From: Arcticibacter pallidicorallinus
GTDB taxonomy: Bacteria > Bacteroidota > Bacteroidia > Sphingobacteriales > Sphingobacteriaceae
DNA: 64,000 bases
Reading direction: 5' to 3'
Assembly: GCF_003002875.1 (NCBI RefSeq)
Contig: NZ_PVTH01000011.1
Coordinates: 45,813 to 109,812, forward strand
The notes under the pieces were generated by a model. That model made no database searches, was not told the DNA's origin, and saw only the letters and a list, made by a program, of their open reading frames with translations. Positions 51,458-60,270 of the stretch are shown here, piece by piece. Every line of letters starts with the position of its first letter. Within the stretch, counting starts at the first letter, position 1. The translations under genes and the position numbers were made by a program.

Positions 51458-52711
51458 TTAAATTAAGATTTGAATAGCCCTTTTCAAACTGGTCATAAAG
51501 AGATCAATCTCTTCTTTTGTGTTATAGACCGCGAATGATAAACGCAAAGTACCCGGAATTTGATAAAAATCCATAACCGGTTGGGTACAGTGATGACCGG
51601 TACGAACCGCAATACCCATTTTGTCGAGTAAAACACCGATGTCATAAGGGTGAGCTCCGTCTACGATTAAGGATATGGCACCTGCCTTTTTCCCTGCTGT
51701 GCCGATGATTTTTACCTCTGGTATCTCCGAAAGCCTTTCAGTAGCATACCGCAGTAGCTCGGATTCATGGCGCTCGATATTATCCAGCCCAACCTCCTTA
51801 ATAAAGTCCAGCGCGGAAAGCAAGGTGATCGCCCCTTCAATGTGAGGAGTACCTGCTTCAAATTTAAAAGGCAGATCGTTGTACTCTGTACCTTCAAAAG
51901 TTACAGTCTTGATCATATCACCACCGCCCTGATAAGGGGGTAATTTATTCAGCCATTCCTCTTTACCATAAAGGATACCAATACCAGTCGGTCCGTACAT
52001 CTTGTGACCAGAGAACACCATGAAATCACAATCAAGTTCCTGAACATCCACTTTTGTGTGCTGTACAGCCTGCGCGGCATCAACTAAAACGGGGATATTT
52101 CGCTCATGTGCCAGTCTGATCACCTCCTTAACAGGATTAACCGTTCCGAGACTATTTGACACATAGGTTAATGATACAATCTTCACCTTGTCATCCAAAA
52201 GCTTCTCATATTCATCCATCAGAAGCTCACCGGCTTCATTCATCGGAATGACTTTCAGAAAAGCCCCTTTCTTCTCACACGCAATCTGCCATGGAACGAT
52301 ATTGGAATGGTGCTCCATAGCTGATATCAGTACAGAATCACCAGGACCTAAACCATAAGACCCAAAAGCATCCGCTACCAGATTAATCCCATCTGTCGTC
52401 CCCTTCGTAAAGATCACTTCATAGGCATGCGCGGCATTGATAAACTCTGAAATCGCATTCCTGGTAATTTCGTACGCATCCGTTGCTTTCTGACTAAGGA
52501 AATGAACCCCCCTATGAATATTACTGTTTATAGTCGAGTAATAATCCGTTATCGCTTGAATAACAGCCTGAGGCTTCTGCGTTGTGGCCGCATTGTCAAA
52601 GTACACCAATGGCTTCCCATAAACACTTTGCTGCAACGCTGGAAAGTGCTTATGAATGGGTTCTCCCTTATATAGAAGTGATGTTTCGTTTTGATCTGTA
52701 AATGCTTCCAT
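51458..52711 (-). CDS. sufS: Cysteine desulfurase SufS
   Basis: 417-aa PLP enzyme that extracts sulfur from cysteine. The PLP lysine is K237 in FSGHKMYGPTG, and the catalytic Cys is C375 in RTGHHCTQP; the HGAxxHHSNIVPW-like block appears as AMEHHSNIVPW. This is a group II (SufS/CsdA) rather than IscS-type desulfurase, matching the SufE partner next door. It is 26 bases downstream of sufD. Confidence 0.96.
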   Translation of the reverse strand: MEAFTDQNETSLLYKGEPIHKHFPALQQSVYGKPLVYFDNAATTQKPQAVIQAITDYYSTINSNIHRGVHFLSQKATDAYEITRNAISEFINAAHAYEVIFTKGTTDGINLVADAFGSYGLGPGDSVLISAMEHHSNIVPWQIACEKKGAFLKVIPMNEAGELLMDEYEKLLDDKVKIVSLTYVSNSLGTVNPVKEVIRLAHERNIPVLVDAAQAVQHTKVDVQELDCDFMVFSGHKMYGPTGIGILYGKEEWLNKLPPYQGGGDMIKTVTFEGTEYNDLPFKFEAGTPHIEGAITLLSALDFIKEVGLDNIERHESELLRYATERLSEIPEVKIIGTAGKKAGAISLIVDGAHPYDIGVLLDKMGIAVRTGHHCTQPVMDFYQIPGTLRLSFAVYNTKEEIDLFMTSLKRAIQILI

Positions 52712-52737
52712 GAATTCTTTTTTCGACTGTACAAAAA

Positions 52738-54063
52738 TTATGCAACAGTCAGATTCTCACTTTGGAGTTTTTTGAACAACAACTCTGAAGTATAATCTTG
52801 TAGTGCTGGTATAGTCAACCTCTCAAGTACTTCAAAAATAAATGACTGCATAATCATCTTTTTTGCCAGGTCTTTCCCTATTCCTCTTGCCTGAAGATAG
52901 AATAAGGCTTCATCGTTCATCTGCCCTATTGTCGATCCATGAGAACACTTCACGTCGTCAGCAAAGATCTCAAGCTGAGGCTTACTGTTAACTGTCGCGT
53001 TATCACTTAATAGCAAGTTGTTATTTTGCTGGAATGCCCTGGTTTTCTGGGCGTCTTGCCTTACAAAAACTTTACCGTTGAACACGGCATGAGAGCTATC
53101 AAGCAACACTCCTTTATACACTTCGTTTGTGTGACAATGAGGTGACTGGTGGTCTACCAACGTGTGATTGTCTACATGCTGACTGTCTGTCAATATGTAC
53201 GCACCCAGAAGGTTTGTCTCAGTTCCCGTCCCCTGAAGTTGGAAATTCAGATCATTTCTAAGCAAACTTACCTCACTAAGCGAAATATTTGAGTTATTAA
53301 CAACACTGTCGCGCGCCTGTAGTACCTCCCTGTGCTGAACAAAATAGGTATTTTCGCAAAGCGTATTGATCATGTGGGTGTGCAGTATCGCAGATTCATG
53401 AACATCCTGTTCACTTACATAACTGATAAACAGCGGGTGCACTACTGACTCTGAATGGTAGGTTTCAATAACCGTTGCCTCACTATGCTGCTCTGCGATG
53501 ATCAACATACGATACGGTATAAATTCAGGGTGAACATTCACCGTAAACACGTGCGATACATGAACCGGTGTCTCTACTAGAGCATTCTTAGCGACATGAA
53601 GTACACTAATCTCTGTAAAAAAAGCCGTATTCAAAGCCAGCATAGACGAATCCTGTTCAGTAGCAATAGAAGCTATCTTCTCAGCAAAACGGGGCTCAGC
53701 AAGAACCGCGCTGGTCTCATAAAATGAAATTCCTTCGGGAAGAGCATCAGAAAGCTCTGGCGCATATTTTCCGTTAACCAATACAATATGGCTCGCCTCA
53801 AGGTTATCAATTTTATTCGTATTGGTAACGCTGTGGCTATGATCGATGGTCCATTGTAAGTCGTCTTTCAATGCTGAAGCCAGACTTGTAAACTTCCATT
53901 CCTCATTTTTTCTGGTAGGAAAACCCAATTCCTTGAACACAGAAAATGCATGATTACGCTTTCCAGTCAGACTCTCTGATTCAAAAGGCAATACCGTTGA
54001 CTGCTTTTGTTCAAAACGATCAGTCAAATAATTATAAAACTTATTATACAATCCCTGTTTCAT
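52738..54063 (-). CDS. sufD: Fe-S cluster assembly protein SufD
   Basis: 441-aa component of the SufBC2D scaffold. The N-terminal region contains the family's RKNEEWKFTSLAS block (about 45-60), and the C-terminal half is a right-handed beta-helix with the conserved DDVKCSHGSTIGQMNDEALFYLQARGI (fragments DDVKCSHGSTIGQM and ALFYLQARGI), whose His and Cys are the cluster-associated positions. The gene overlaps sufC by 20 bases in a different frame, indicating translational coupling. Confidence 0.94.
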   Translation of the reverse strand: MKQGLYNKFYNYLTDRFEQKQSTVLPFESESLTGKRNHAFSVFKELGFPTRKNEEWKFTSLASALKDDLQWTIDHSHSVTNTNKIDNLEASHIVLVNGKYAPELSDALPEGISFYETSAVLAEPRFAEKIASIATEQDSSMLALNTAFFTEISVLHVAKNALVETPVHVSHVFTVNVHPEFIPYRMLIIAEQHSEATVIETYHSESVVHPLFISYVSEQDVHESAILHTHMINTLCENTYFVQHREVLQARDSVVNNSNISLSEVSLLRNDLNFQLQGTGTETNLLGAYILTDSQHVDNHTLVDHQSPHCHTNEVYKGVLLDSSHAVFNGKVFVRQDAQKTRAFQQNNNLLLSDNATVNSKPQLEIFADDVKCSHGSTIGQMNDEALFYLQARGIGKDLAKKMIMQSFIFEVLERLTIPALQDYTSELLFKKLQSENLTVA

Positions 54064-54802
54064 GTTGTGTTATCCAGTCATACCCTTTTTCCTCTAACTC
54101 AAGCGCTAACTCTTTCGTTCCCGATTTGATAATGCGTCCATCGTATAAAATGTGGACAAAATCAGGCACAATGTACTCCAGCAAGCGTTGGTAGTGGGTA
54201 ATGATGACAAAGGCATTATTCTCGTTACGAAGCTTATTCACACCACTCGCTACGATCCGCAACGCGTCAATATCCAGACCAGAATCCGTCTCATCCAGGA
54301 TTGCCAGTTTCGGATCAAGCATGGCAAGCTGCAAAATTTCGTTACGCTTCTTTTCACCTCCGGAAAAACCTTCATTCAGCGATCTGTTAACCAATGAAGA
54401 TTTCAATTCAACCAGCTCTTGTTTATCTTTCAACAATGTCAGAAATTCCTTTGAAGTCAACTCTGGTAACCCCCTGTAAGCGCGAATCTCAGAAAGAGCA
54501 GTTTTAAGGAAGTTGATGTTTGAAACACCCGGTATTTCAATAGGATATTGAAAAGCAAGAAACAAACCCTCACGGGCACGATCTTCCGGAGCCATGTCCA
54601 ATAGATCTTTACCATCAAGCAAAACTTCTCCTTCACCAACTTCGTACTCTTCTTTACCTGCTAATACAGATGCCAATGTACTCTTACCTGATCCGTTAGG
54701 ACCCATGATTGCGTGAATCTCGCCAGCGTTAACTTTTAGGTTAATCCCTTTAAGGATTTCTTTTCCTTCAATCGAAGAATGAAGATTATTTATATTAAGC
54801 AT
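54044..54802 (-). CDS. sufC: Fe-S cluster assembly ATPase SufC
   Basis: 252-aa ABC-type ATPase of the SUF complex. Starting at the ATG at 54802 (an ATG at 54823 would add seven residues) the protein begins MLNINNLHSSIEGKEIL, the usual SufC start. Walker A is GPNGSGKS (34-41), the signature is FSGGEKKRNE and Walker B LAILDETDSGLD. SufC binds SufB and SufD and drives scaffold rearrangement. It lies 26 bases from sufB and overlaps sufD. Confidence 0.95.
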   Translation of the reverse strand: MLNINNLHSSIEGKEILKGINLKVNAGEIHAIMGPNGSGKSTLASVLAGKEEYEVGEGEVLLDGKDLLDMAPEDRAREGLFLAFQYPIEIPGVSNINFLKTALSEIRAYRGLPELTSKEFLTLLKDKQELVELKSSLVNRSLNEGFSGGEKKRNEILQLAMLDPKLAILDETDSGLDIDALRIVASGVNKLRNENNAFVIITHYQRLLEYIVPDFVHILYDGRIIKSGTKELALELEEKGYDWITQHETGIV

Positions 54803-54828
54803 GTTTTTATTAAAATTTATCAATACAA

Positions 54829-56271
54829 CTATCCGACACTGCCATCCAGCGATATAGCCAGCAACTTTTGAGCCTCTACAGCAAACTCCATAGGAAGTTT
54901 GTTCAATACTTCCCTCGCATAACCATTAACGATCAATGCAACTGCCTTCTCACTGTCAATCCCTCTTTGGTTCAGATAAAACACCTGGTCCTCACCGATC
55001 TTGGATGTCGTAGCCTCATGTTCTACAATAGAAGTGCTGTTCTTACCTTCAATATAAGGAAACGTATGAGCACCACAACGATCACCGATCAAAAGAGAAT
55101 CACACTGAGTAAAATTACGGGAATTAGTAGCATTGGAATGAATAGACACCAAACCGCGGTAGCTGTTATGACTGAAGCCAGCAGAAATACCCTTAGAGAT
55201 AATACGACTCTTCGTATTCTTACCAAGGTGAATCATCTTCGTTCCGGTGTCAGCTATCTGCCTGTTACGGGTTAATGCCACTGAATAGAACTCACCTGAT
55301 GAATTATCACCCTTCAAAATAACGCTTGGATACTTCCATGTGATAGAAGAACCTGTTTCCACCTGCGTCCAGGATATCTTAGAGTTATTTCCTTTACAGA
55401 TCCCTCTCTTGGTAACAAAGTTATAAACACCTCCCTTACCATCTTTATCACCCGGATACCAGTTTTGAACGGTCGAGTACTTGATCTCCGCGTCGTCAAG
55501 AGCAATAAGTTCTACCACTGCGGCGTGAAGCTGATTCTCGTCACGCATTGGAGCTGTACAGCCTTCCAGGTAGCTAACATAGCTGCCTTCATCAGCAATC
55601 ACCAGGGTACGTTCAAACTGACCGCTGTTCATCGCATTGATACGGAAGTATGTCGATAGTTCCATCGGACAACGGACTCCTTTAGGTATATAAGCGAATG
55701 ATCCGTCAGAGAATACTGCTGCATTCAGTGCGGCGAAAAGATTGTCCCCAATAGGTACAACCGTTCCCAAATATTTCTTAACCAACTCCGGATGCTCCTG
55801 CACTGCTTCTCCAAACGAACAGAAGATCACACCTATCTCGGCCAACTTCTCTTTGAAAGTAGTCGTAACAGATACACTATCAAAAACTACGTCAACAGCA
55901 ACTCCGGATAACATTTTTTGCTCATCCAGGGAAATGCCCAGCTTTGCAAATGTTTCCAACAATTCCGGATCAACTTCGTCTAAGCTATTCAGCTGTTTTT
56001 TCTTCGGGGCTGCATAGTAGGAAATTGCCTGGAAGTCCATCTCCGGAAAATCGAAGTTCTGCCAATCCGGTTTCTCCATTTCGTGAAAACGTTTCAACGC
56101 CTTCAGGCGATACTCTAACAGCCATTCTGGTTCATTCTTCTTTGCGGAGATAAAACGTATGGTATCTTCGTTCAAGCCCGGAGGTAGAATCTCCGTCTCG
56201 ATATCGGTAGAGAACCCGTACTCATATTCACTCGTGGCAAGCGTTTCTAATAACTCTTGGTCTTTACTCAT
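54829..56271 (-). CDS. sufB: Fe-S cluster assembly protein SufB
   Basis: 480-aa scaffold on which the cluster is built. The ATG at 56271 ([11 protein letters not shown]) is preferred; an alternative at 56298 would add nine residues and reach further into the control region. Conserved blocks are [32 protein letters not shown] (fragments [10 protein letters not shown] and [14 protein letters not shown]), the [17 protein letters not shown] region, and the late [21 protein letters not shown], where the acceptor Cys/Glu/His network sits. First gene of the suf operon, divergent from the SufR-like regulator. Confidence 0.96.
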   Translation of the reverse strand: MSKDQELLETLATSEYEYGFSTDIETEILPPGLNEDTIRFISAKKNEPEWLLEYRLKALKRFHEMEKPDWQNFDFPEMDFQAISYYAAPKKKQLNSLDEVDPELLETFAKLGISLDEQKMLSGVAVDVVFDSVSVTTTFKEKLAEIGVIFCSFGEAVQEHPELVKKYLGTVVPIGDNLFAALNAAVFSDGSFAYIPKGVRCPMELSTYFRINAMNSGQFERTLVIADEGSYVSYLEGCTAPMRDENQLHAAVVELIALDDAEIKYSTVQNWYPGDKDGKGGVYNFVTKRGICKGNNSKISWTQVETGSSITWKYPSVILKGDNSSGEFYSVALTRNRQIADTGTKMIHLGKNTKSRIISKGISAGFSHNSYRGLVSIHSNATNSRNFTQCDSLLIGDRCGAHTFPYIEGKNSTSIVEHEATTSKIGEDQVFYLNQRGIDSEKAVALIVNGYAREVLNKLPMEFAVEAQKLLAISLDGSVG

Positions 56272-56347
56272 AGCTAACTTATTAAACCTATTTTCCAATC
56301 CAGGGATCTTGATGCCTCAAAACCTCTCAAAAAAATTCTGGCTTTTA

Positions 56348-56378
56348 TTTAATGCAAAGTTACTACTTTTGCATTAAA
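56348..56378. promoter_or_regulatory. Divergent suf/sufR promoters inside an 11-bp inverted repeat (candidate SufR operator)
   Basis: The arms TTTAATGCAAA (56348-56358) and TTTGCATTAAA (56368-56378) are exact inverted copies, 9 bases apart. The -7 element for sufR is TACTTTTG (56364-56371, plus strand) and for sufB TAACTTTG (56362-56355, minus strand); both lie inside or across the repeat, so a dimer bound here would block both promoters. -33 elements are unclear. Confidence 0.75.
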
Positions 56379-56402
56379 CAAGTAAAAACTTGGAAAATAT
56401 TT

Positions 56403-57023
56403 ATGCGAACAAATAGGTTCTTACAACTTTTAAAAACAAGAGGGCCTCTAAACGCCAAAGCCATCGCCACTGAACTGGGCATGACGGGCGAAGGGGCACG
56501 TCAGCACCTGATCAAACTGACCGAAGACGGCCTCTTAAAATCCACCTCCATTTCTAATGGTGTTGGAAGACCTGTGCAAATATATGAACTTACGGAATAT
56601 GGACATGCTCATTTTCCCAACAACCATGCAGCGCTCAGCGTGGAGCTTCTTAACGCGATCAAGAACGAACTGGGGGAGAATGCACTTGACATCGTTCTCG
56701 TAAAGCGTGAAAAAGAAGCAGTTAAACGTTACACGGAACTATTAAAAGACGAAGTGGGGTTGTCTAACATTCTGGAAAAGTACACTCAGATTCGTTCCCA
56801 GGAAGGCTATATGGCGGAGTGCATAAAGGTTTCTGAACACGAATTCACATTGCTTGAAAACCACTGCCCTATTGGCGCCGCATCCAGCGCATGCTCCGGC
56901 TTTTGCCACTCAGATATGAAGATTCTGCAGCAGGTCCTGGGTCAGGGAGTCACCATTATTCAGGAACACACCATCGCACGCGGTCAGCGTTTATGCTCTT
57001 ACACTATTATCTTGCCTGGATAA
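56403..57023 (+). CDS. SufR-like Fe-S sensing transcriptional regulator
   Basis: 206 aa from the ATG at 56403 (an upstream frame start would cross the promoter). An N-terminal winged helix-turn-helix (about 14-48, with AIATELGMTGEGARQHLIKL in fragments AIATELGM and GARQHLIKL) is followed by an effector domain with cysteines at 140, 155, 164, 168 and 198 (CPIGAASSACSGFC), very likely ligating a cluster. This fits SufR, the cyanobacterial/actinobacterial repressor of suf operons that loses DNA binding when its cluster is damaged. Divergent from sufBCDSE, with the shared palindrome in between. Confidence 0.85.
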   Translation: MRTNRFLQLLKTRGPLNAKAIATELGMTGEGARQHLIKLTEDGLLKSTSISNGVGRPVQIYELTEYGHAHFPNNHAALSVELLNAIKNELGENALDIVLVKREKEAVKRYTELLKDEVGLSNILEKYTQIRSQEGYMAECIKVSEHEFTLLENHCPIGAASSACSGFCHSDMKILQQVLGQGVTIIQEHTIARGQRLCSYTIILPG

Positions 57024-57031
57024 AATGACAT

Positions 57032-57703
57032 TTAAATCAGTTTTCTCCCTGTTTTAATTGCCTTCAAAGCTTGAATCGTCGATATTGGATCCTCCGCACT
57101 GAAAACGAAGTTTCCCGCGACCAATACGTTTGCACCGGCCTCCATCAGCAAGGGTGCATTATCGAGATTCACTCCTCCGTCTATTTCGATCATCAAATTG
57201 TCGTTCACACCGATAGACAGATCTCTCAACGACTGCACTTTTTTATAAGTCTGCGAAATAAATTTCTGACCTCCAAAACCAGGGTTAACAGACATAATCA
57301 AAGCCAGATCAATATCTTGAATAACGTTCTCCAACAAGGAAACAGGCGTATGCGGATTGAGTGCCACTCCTGCTTTACAGCCTAACTTTTTGATAGCATC
57401 TACCGTCCTATGGAGATGTGTGCACGCCTCATAATGCACCGTAATCACAGAAGCGCCTGCTTTGGCAAATGCTTCAATGTATCGATCCGGGTCTGTAATC
57501 ATTAAATGTACATCCAGCGGCTTCTTTGCATAGCGGTTTATAGCCTCAAGAACCGGAAATCCAAACGAGATATTTGGAACAAAAACACCATCCATTATAT
57601 CGACGTGAAACCAGTCGGCATCAGAACTATTAACCATTTCTATATCACGCTGCAAGTTCGCGAAGTCAGCAGCAAGTACCGAAGGAGCAATAAGATAATT
57701 CAT
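57032..57703 (-). CDS. rpe: Ribulose-phosphate 3-epimerase
   Basis: 223-aa TIM barrel converting ribulose-5-phosphate to xylulose-5-phosphate. The ATG at 57703 gives MNYLIAPSVLAADFANL, the usual start; a TTG six bases earlier is less likely. Motifs are HVDIMDGVFVPNISFG (metal and phosphate region), MSVNPGFGGQKFI and EIDGGVNLDNAPLL. It is convergent with the regulator gene (9 bases apart) with no terminator seen between them. It supplies the pentose phosphate pathway and may link to the transketolase system at the window's left edge, though the two are 55 kb apart. Confidence 0.95.
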   Translation of the reverse strand: MNYLIAPSVLAADFANLQRDIEMVNSSDADWFHVDIMDGVFVPNISFGFPVLEAINRYAKKPLDVHLMITDPDRYIEAFAKAGASVITVHYEACTHLHRTVDAIKKLGCKAGVALNPHTPVSLLENVIQDIDLALIMSVNPGFGGQKFISQTYKKVQSLRDLSIGVNDNLMIEIDGGVNLDNAPLLMEAGANVLVAGNFVFSAEDPISTIQALKAIKTGRKLI

Positions 57704-57840
57704 AATCAAAGATAATCTTTCGCCAGAGTTTTACTTTTTTTATTTGACTTCGAATAGTCGTTACGAATGACCACATCGCTCTCTGTTTCTTCTAAAAATG
57801 CCGAAAATTGATATATTTAATCGACATCAGAACTTATGCC

Positions 57841-59088
57841 ATGAAAATAAATCTCTCCAGTCAGGAAGCAATTGCCCTTGAAAAAAAGTATGGCGCACAT
57901 AACTATCATCCTCTTCCGGTAGTCCTAACAAAAGGGGAAGGCGTTTATTTATGGGACCCGGAAGGGAAGCGATATTTTGACTTCCTTTCAGCTTACAGCG
58001 CTGTTAACCAGGGGCATTGCCATCCGAAAATAATTACTGCACTGGTTGAGCAGGCGTCTCAGCTAACACTCACATCCCGTGCGTTCTACAGTTCCAAACT
58101 CGGAGAGTGCGAGAAGTTTATAGCCGAATTTTTCGGTTATAAAAAGGTCCTGATGATGAATTCCGGTGCCGAGGCAGTAGAAACAGCCATTAAACTTGCC
58201 AGAAGATGGGGCTATGTTAAAAAAGGCATCCCCGACCAAACCGCGAAGATCGTAGTAGCAAACGATAACTTTCACGGCCGTACCACCGGAATTATTTCCT
58301 TTTCCTCAGACCCAGACTCTACCAGAAATTTCGGACCCTATATGCCCGGATACACGAGCGTCCCGTATAATAATTTAGACGCTTTACACAAAGCAATAAG
58401 CAGCCCCGATGTGTGCGCTTTCCTCGTCGAACCTATTCAGGGAGAAGCCGGAATAAAGATACCCGACGAGGGGTATCTCAAGAAAGCGCATCAGCTTTGC
58501 CAGCAATATAACGTACTGTTTATTGCCGACGAAATCCAGACTGGCATAGCGAGAACCGGTAAGCTCCTGGCCTGTCATTATGAAGATGTTCGCCCCGATA
58601 TCCTGATACTGGGAAAAGCACTTTCGGGAGGTGTGCTACCTGTTTCAGCCATACTTGCCGACGACGAGATCATGCTTACTATCAAACCCGGTGAACATGG
58701 ATCCACTTTCGGAGGTAATCCACTAGCATGTGCAGTTGCTATGGCGGCGCTTTCCGTGATCCGAGACGAAAACCTCGCAAACAATGCTGAAAAAATGGGC
58801 GAAATTTTCAGGGCTGCAATGACCAACATGAAATCCCGATACCCACAGGTTATCTCTGCCGTACGCGGAAGAGGCTTACTCAATGCCGTTGAAATACTGC
58901 CTCAAAAAGACGGGCGTACTGCCTGGGATCTCTGCGTTTCCCTGAAAGATAATGGCCTCCTGGCTAAGCCCACACACGGTCATATTATCAGGTTTGCGCC
59001 TCCTTTGATAATAACCGTAAAACAAATGGATGAGTGTCTGCAAATAATCGAAAGAACCCTTGAAACTTATACCGCCCCTGTATGTTAA
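57841..59088 (+). CDS. rocD: Ornithine aminotransferase
   Basis: 415-aa class III PLP aminotransferase that converts ornithine plus 2-oxoglutarate to glutamate semialdehyde and glutamate. The ATG at 57841 gives [26 protein letters not shown] (fragment [14 protein letters not shown]), the ornithine aminotransferase hallmark; upstream starts add an odd leader. PLP lysine is K259 (LGKALSGG), with [13 protein letters not shown] and IADEIQTG also present. It feeds proline or glutamate pools. Its stop is 26 bases before an outer-membrane protein gene. Confidence 0.95.
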   Translation: MKINLSSQEAIALEKKYGAHNYHPLPVVLTKGEGVYLWDPEGKRYFDFLSAYSAVNQGHCHPKIITALVEQASQLTLTSRAFYSSKLGECEKFIAEFFGYKKVLMMNSGAEAVETAIKLARRWGYVKKGIPDQTAKIVVANDNFHGRTTGIISFSSDPDSTRNFGPYMPGYTSVPYNNLDALHKAISSPDVCAFLVEPIQGEAGIKIPDEGYLKKAHQLCQQYNVLFIADEIQTGIARTGKLLACHYEDVRPDILILGKALSGGVLPVSAILADDEIMLTIKPGEHGSTFGGNPLACAVAMAALSVIRDENLANNAEKMGEIFRAAMTNMKSRYPQVISAVRGRGLLNAVEILPQKDGRTAWDLCVSLKDNGLLAKPTHGHIIRFAPPLIITVKQMDECLQIIERTLETYTAPVC

Positions 59089-59114
59089 TGATCATACAGC
59101 GTTAGTGGTACTTT

Positions 59115-59795
59115 ATGAAAAACCGTTACTTAATTCTATTTTCCGCTCTTTTCATCGCATCAACGGCCATATCGAGAGCCCAATCAGTAGATTCAATCCT
59201 CGGTATGGGCCAGGAGATACTTCAAAAAGAACGCATCTTCAGCGTGAAAGGGATTGGTATGGCTTTCCCTATCGGAGGTGTATCCGATGTCTTGCGGCCC
59301 CGTTTTTCATCATCTATCGGTCTGCAGATCCTGGCAAAAAACAGGAAACACTTCCTCTACCCTTCTCTTGACTATCTGAACTACAAATATGATCAGATAA
59401 ATTTAGAGTCCGACTATGATTACAAAACCAGAAATGCAAACGCTACCTTTTACATGGGCAGCATAGCTTATGGATACATGAAAAACATTAAGAAGTTCCG
59501 AATATTCGGATCAGCAGGCGTCGGAGCAGGAATCCTGAACGAACCAAGGTCGCGAATAGATGTCCAGGCAGGCGAAGTAAATTATAGCAACAAATCATCT
59601 CTGTCCGGAATTATCAAGCTCAATACGGGCCTCGACTACGGAGCACGGAGATTTAAATTTTTTGCGGAGTTAAGCTATATGCAAAACACCAGAAAGATAC
59701 AGGGCCATAACCTGCAAACCTTCGCAGTTAACGTCGGAACGAAAACCAATCTATTCAGATTGGCCAGAAGCATAGACGGCATCAGAAAAAAATAA
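59115..59795 (+). CDS. Secreted outer-membrane beta-barrel-like protein
   Basis: 226 aa with a signal peptide (1-23, ending SRAQ). The mature part has repeated beta-strand patterns with aromatic and Gly residues (YMGSIAYGYMKNI, IFGSAGVGAGIL, FFAELSYMQN), as expected of small eight- to ten-stranded barrels, and it lacks a terminal Phe. The family is not named with confidence. It sits 26 bases after rocD and 62 bases before the His-rich protein gene, so it may form part of the following metal-uptake cluster, but this is an inference. Confidence 0.6.
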   Translation: MKNRYLILFSALFIASTAISRAQSVDSILGMGQEILQKERIFSVKGIGMAFPIGGVSDVLRPRFSSSIGLQILAKNRKHFLYPSLDYLNYKYDQINLESDYDYKTRNANATFYMGSIAYGYMKNIKKFRIFGSAGVGAGILNEPRSRIDVQAGEVNYSNKSSLSGIIKLNTGLDYGARRFKFFAELSYMQNTRKIQGHNLQTFAVNVGTKTNLFRLARSIDGIRKK

Positions 59796-59802
59796 TTAAT
59801 AC

Positions 59803-59833
59803 GTTGCACCTTCCAGATTTTAAATGCAACTTT
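59803..59833 (+). promoter_or_regulatory. Possible promoter of the His-rich protein/receptor genes
   Basis: TTG (59803-59805) with a 20-base spacer before CAACTTTG (59826-59833, one step from TAnnTTTG). It lies 24 bases before the ATG at 59858. No conserved Zur or Fur box could be recognised by eye. Confidence 0.35.
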
Positions 59834-59857
59834 GTAATATTAAGCATTAAGTCGGGA

Positions 59858-60205
59858 ATGAAGAGAATCTACAGCCTTGTATCTATAATCATGTTGGTGG
59901 CGTTAACGTCGATCCAACTTGTACAAGCTGCCCATCATCACGACGAAGCGCATCACTTTGCAAAGCATTCTCGTAGCAGCTCTCAGGAAGACTTTCAGCT
60001 TGTAAGCCCAAAATGCTTTGTTTGCATACTTCACTCTCATCAAAGTTCAAGCGGAGCCATACTTCCTTCGGTAGTAAAAATATTCCACCATACAGCGCCT
60101 CTTTTAACGCTGCACGTGGAATTAGACTGCAAGGTTCATTCAAGTCACCTTTGCCGATCTTATAATAAAGGTCCCCCTATGCATGTTCCCTTAGTCTCAC
60201 TTTAA
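59858..60205 (+). CDS. Secreted His-rich protein, 115 aa
   Basis: 115 aa from the ATG at 59858. A signal peptide (about 1-24, ending VQAA) is followed by a His-rich stretch (HHHDEAHHFAKHS) and a Cys/His region (PKCFVCILHSHQ), so the mature protein is a likely transition-metal binder in the periplasm. Further cysteines and His residues lie near the C-terminus (ELDCKVHSSHLCRS). It looks like the small His/Cys-rich partners of DUF2946 type found beside TonB receptors for copper, zinc or nickel. It is followed after 65 bases by such a receptor gene. Confidence 0.65.
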   Translation: MKRIYSLVSIIMLVALTSIQLVQAAHHHDEAHHFAKHSRSSSQEDFQLVSPKCFVCILHSHQSSSGAILPSVVKIFHHTAPLLTLHVELDCKVHSSHLCRSYNKGPPMHVPLVSL

Positions 60206-60270
60206 AACATCTTTGATGGCTTTCAAGAGTTATCAAAGACAATTTGACACATCCGGAACATTTAAAAAAT

